Origin: Pseudorhizobium pelagicum
GTDB taxonomy: Bacteria > Pseudomonadota > Alphaproteobacteria > Rhizobiales > Rhizobiaceae
Direction: 5' to 3'
DNA length: 64,000 bases
NCBI GenBank assembly: GCA_000722615.1
Contig: JOKI01000025.1
Span: 1-64,000, forward strand
Below the pieces are notes generated by a model that was not told the DNA's origin, made no database searches, and saw only the letters and a program-made list of their open reading frames with translations. Each line of letters opens with the position of its first letter. Positions within the stretch are counted from its first letter, which is position 1. Positions 62,889-64,000 of the stretch are shown here, piece after piece. The position numbers and the translations under genes are program-made.

Positions 62889-63995
62889 GTGGAGGATGTC
62901 GATTGCGTGGTCGTCGGTGGGGGCGTGGTCGGACTGGCCATTGCCCGCGCCTTGAGCCTGTCTGGTCGCGAGGTGATGATCCTTGAGGCCGAGGATGCGA
63001 TCGGCACCCAGACCTCGGCGCGCAACAGCGAGGTCATCCACGCCGGCATCTATTATCCGGCCGGCAGCCTGATGGCGGACCTCTGCGTCAAGGGCAGGAA
63101 AGCCCTCTATCGGTATTGCGAGGACCGCGGGCTGCCGCACCGCAATTGCGGCAAGCTGATCGTCGCCACCTCGGCGGACGAGCTTGCCATGCTGCCGGCG
63201 ATCGCCGCACGGGCGGCCGCGAACGGCGTTTCGGACCTGCGGCAGATTTCGGCGGAAGAAGCGCTGGAGCTCGAGCCGGCACTGTCGACGACCGGCGCGC
63301 TGCTGTCGCCCTCGACCGGCATCATTGACAGCCATGCGCTGATGACCTCGCTTCTCGGTGACGCCGAGAACCATGGCGCGCTGCTTGCCCTCAAGACGCC
63401 GGTCGTCGCCGGCCGGGCGACCTCAGCCGGGATCGAGATCGACGTCGGCGGCGATGCGCCGATGGCGCTGCGGACCCGGCTGCTGGTGAATGCCGCCGGC
63501 CACGGCGCACCAAGGCTTGCCCGCGCCATCGAAGGCATGCCGCCCGGACAGGTGCCGCAGGCCTATTTCGCCAAGGGCAGCTATTTTTCGATGACCGGCC
63601 GGACACCCTTCTCGCGGCTGATCTATCCGGTGCCGGTCAAGGGCGGGCTCGGCATTCACCTGACGCTCGACATGGCCGGACAGGCGCGCTTCGGCCCGGA
63701 CGTCGAATGGGTCGACGGGCTGCAGTATGCGGTGGATCCGCAACGGGCGGAAAGCTTCTATCGCGGCATCCGGCGCTATTATCCGGATCTTGCCGAGGGG
63801 GCGCTGATCCCGGCCTATTCCGGCATCCGCCCGAAGATCGTGCCGCCGGAGATCGCCGCCCAGGACTTCCGCATCGACGGACTGCAGGCCCATGGTGTCC
63901 CGGGCCTCGTCAACCTGTTCGGCATCGAATCGCCCGGCCTCACCGCCTGTCTGGCAATCGGCGACCACGTTGCAGCCATTGTCTCGACCGACTGA
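62889..63995 (+). CDS. FAD-dependent oxidase (LhgO/DadA-like)
   Basis: This 368-residue flavoprotein of the DAO family is closest in pattern to L-2-hydroxyglutarate oxidase Lhg[18 protein letters not shown] at the N-terminus is the dinucleotide fold, [20 protein letters not shown] the substrate-side loop, [18 protein letters not shown] near residue 255 and [18 protein letters not shown] at the C-terminus are family blocks. The GTG at 62889 has GGGGAGA just upstream; in-frame codons further left run through shadow of the divergent gene. It oxidises a 2-hydroxy or amino acid to the oxo acid; the exact substrate is not shown. Confidence 0.85.
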   Translation: MEDVDCVVVGGGVVGLAIARALSLSGREVMILEAEDAIGTQTSARNSEVIHAGIYYPAGSLMADLCVKGRKALYRYCEDRGLPHRNCGKLIVATSADELAMLPAIAARAAANGVSDLRQISAEEALELEPALSTTGALLSPSTGIIDSHALMTSLLGDAENHGALLALKTPVVAGRATSAGIEIDVGGDAPMALRTRLLVNAAGHGAPRLARAIEGMPPGQVPQAYFAKGSYFSMTGRTPFSRLIYPVPVKGGLGIHLTLDMAGQARFGPDVEWVDGLQYAVDPQRAESFYRGIRRYYPDLAEGALIPAYSGIRPKIVPPEIAAQDFRIDGLQAHGVPGLVNLFGIESPGLTACLAIGDHVAAIVSTD

Positions 63996-64000
63996 GCGCT

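Overview
The window looks like chromosome or large-replicon DNA of a Rhizobiales bacterium, most likely Rhizobiaceae. The basis is the complete rhizobial-type glycerol locus (glpRDSTPQUV), a hut operon that uses the HutF/HutG route, a TPP-riboswitch thiamine-precursor transporter, two TRAP systems, many ABC importers, and dense GC-rich genes joined by ATGA, GTGA or TGATG overlaps. I see no rRNA, tRNA, CRISPR array, integrase, transposase or replication origin. The window divides into an accessory, partly decaying left quarter (about 1-16,200) and a catabolic and transport right part (about 16,200-64,000) that looks much more GC-rich by eye. Base composition was judged by eye, not computed. Left quarter: bases 43-7526 form one leftward cluster of small-molecule enzymes: a GHMP kinase related to the threonine kinase PduX, a cysteine-synthase-like PLP enzyme, an ATP-grasp ligase, an argininosuccinate-lyase-like enzyme, an SDR dehydrogenase, a DRE-TIM aldolase and a SerC-like aminotransferase. 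Two Lrp/AsnC regulators and a nucleoside-recognition (Gate) membrane protein adjoin it. This is the best candidate for an undescribed system: a small pathway that would phosphorylate a hydroxy amino acid, displace the phosphate with a nitrogen nucleophile, trim the adduct by fumarate elimination and ligate the product. Three of the seven genes carry lesions: an in-frame TAA in the kinase, a 1-base frameshift in the PLP enzyme, and a lost C-terminus in the SerC homologue. The locus is therefore either decaying, unusually expressed, or affected by sequencing errors. From 9.9 to 16.2 kb there are a frameshifted MFS gene, a solute-binding protein without a signal peptide, a glycosyltransferase, an intact MFS gene and the remnant of a [2Fe-2S] oxidoreductase subunit. 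Right part, in order: an OmpR/EnvZ-type two-component pair; a small exported protein; an NMT1-type ABC importer followed upstream by hutD-U-G-H-I, with divergent hutF-hutC and a palindromic HutC-like operator; uxuA facing a GntR regulator, an AGE-family epimerase/isomerase and a TRAP importer; a ferric-siderophore uptake set (SIP reductase, FecE/FecCD/FecCD/SBP, TonB receptor, AraC regulator); the glycerol operon; three small exported or membrane proteins; a TPP riboswitch followed by ThiX- and ThiY-like genes and, in the same overlapping operon, a fused DctQM TRAP permease with its binding protein; an exonuclease-CBS-nucleotidyltransferase fusion; and a GlpD/LhgO-like FAD oxidase. The right part reads as a scavenging region for histidine/urocanate, hexonates or sugars, ferric siderophores, glycerol and thiamine precursors, each set with a local regulator. 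The riboswitch-linked TRAP system, with no ATPase gene for the ABC components, is the second most interesting feature.
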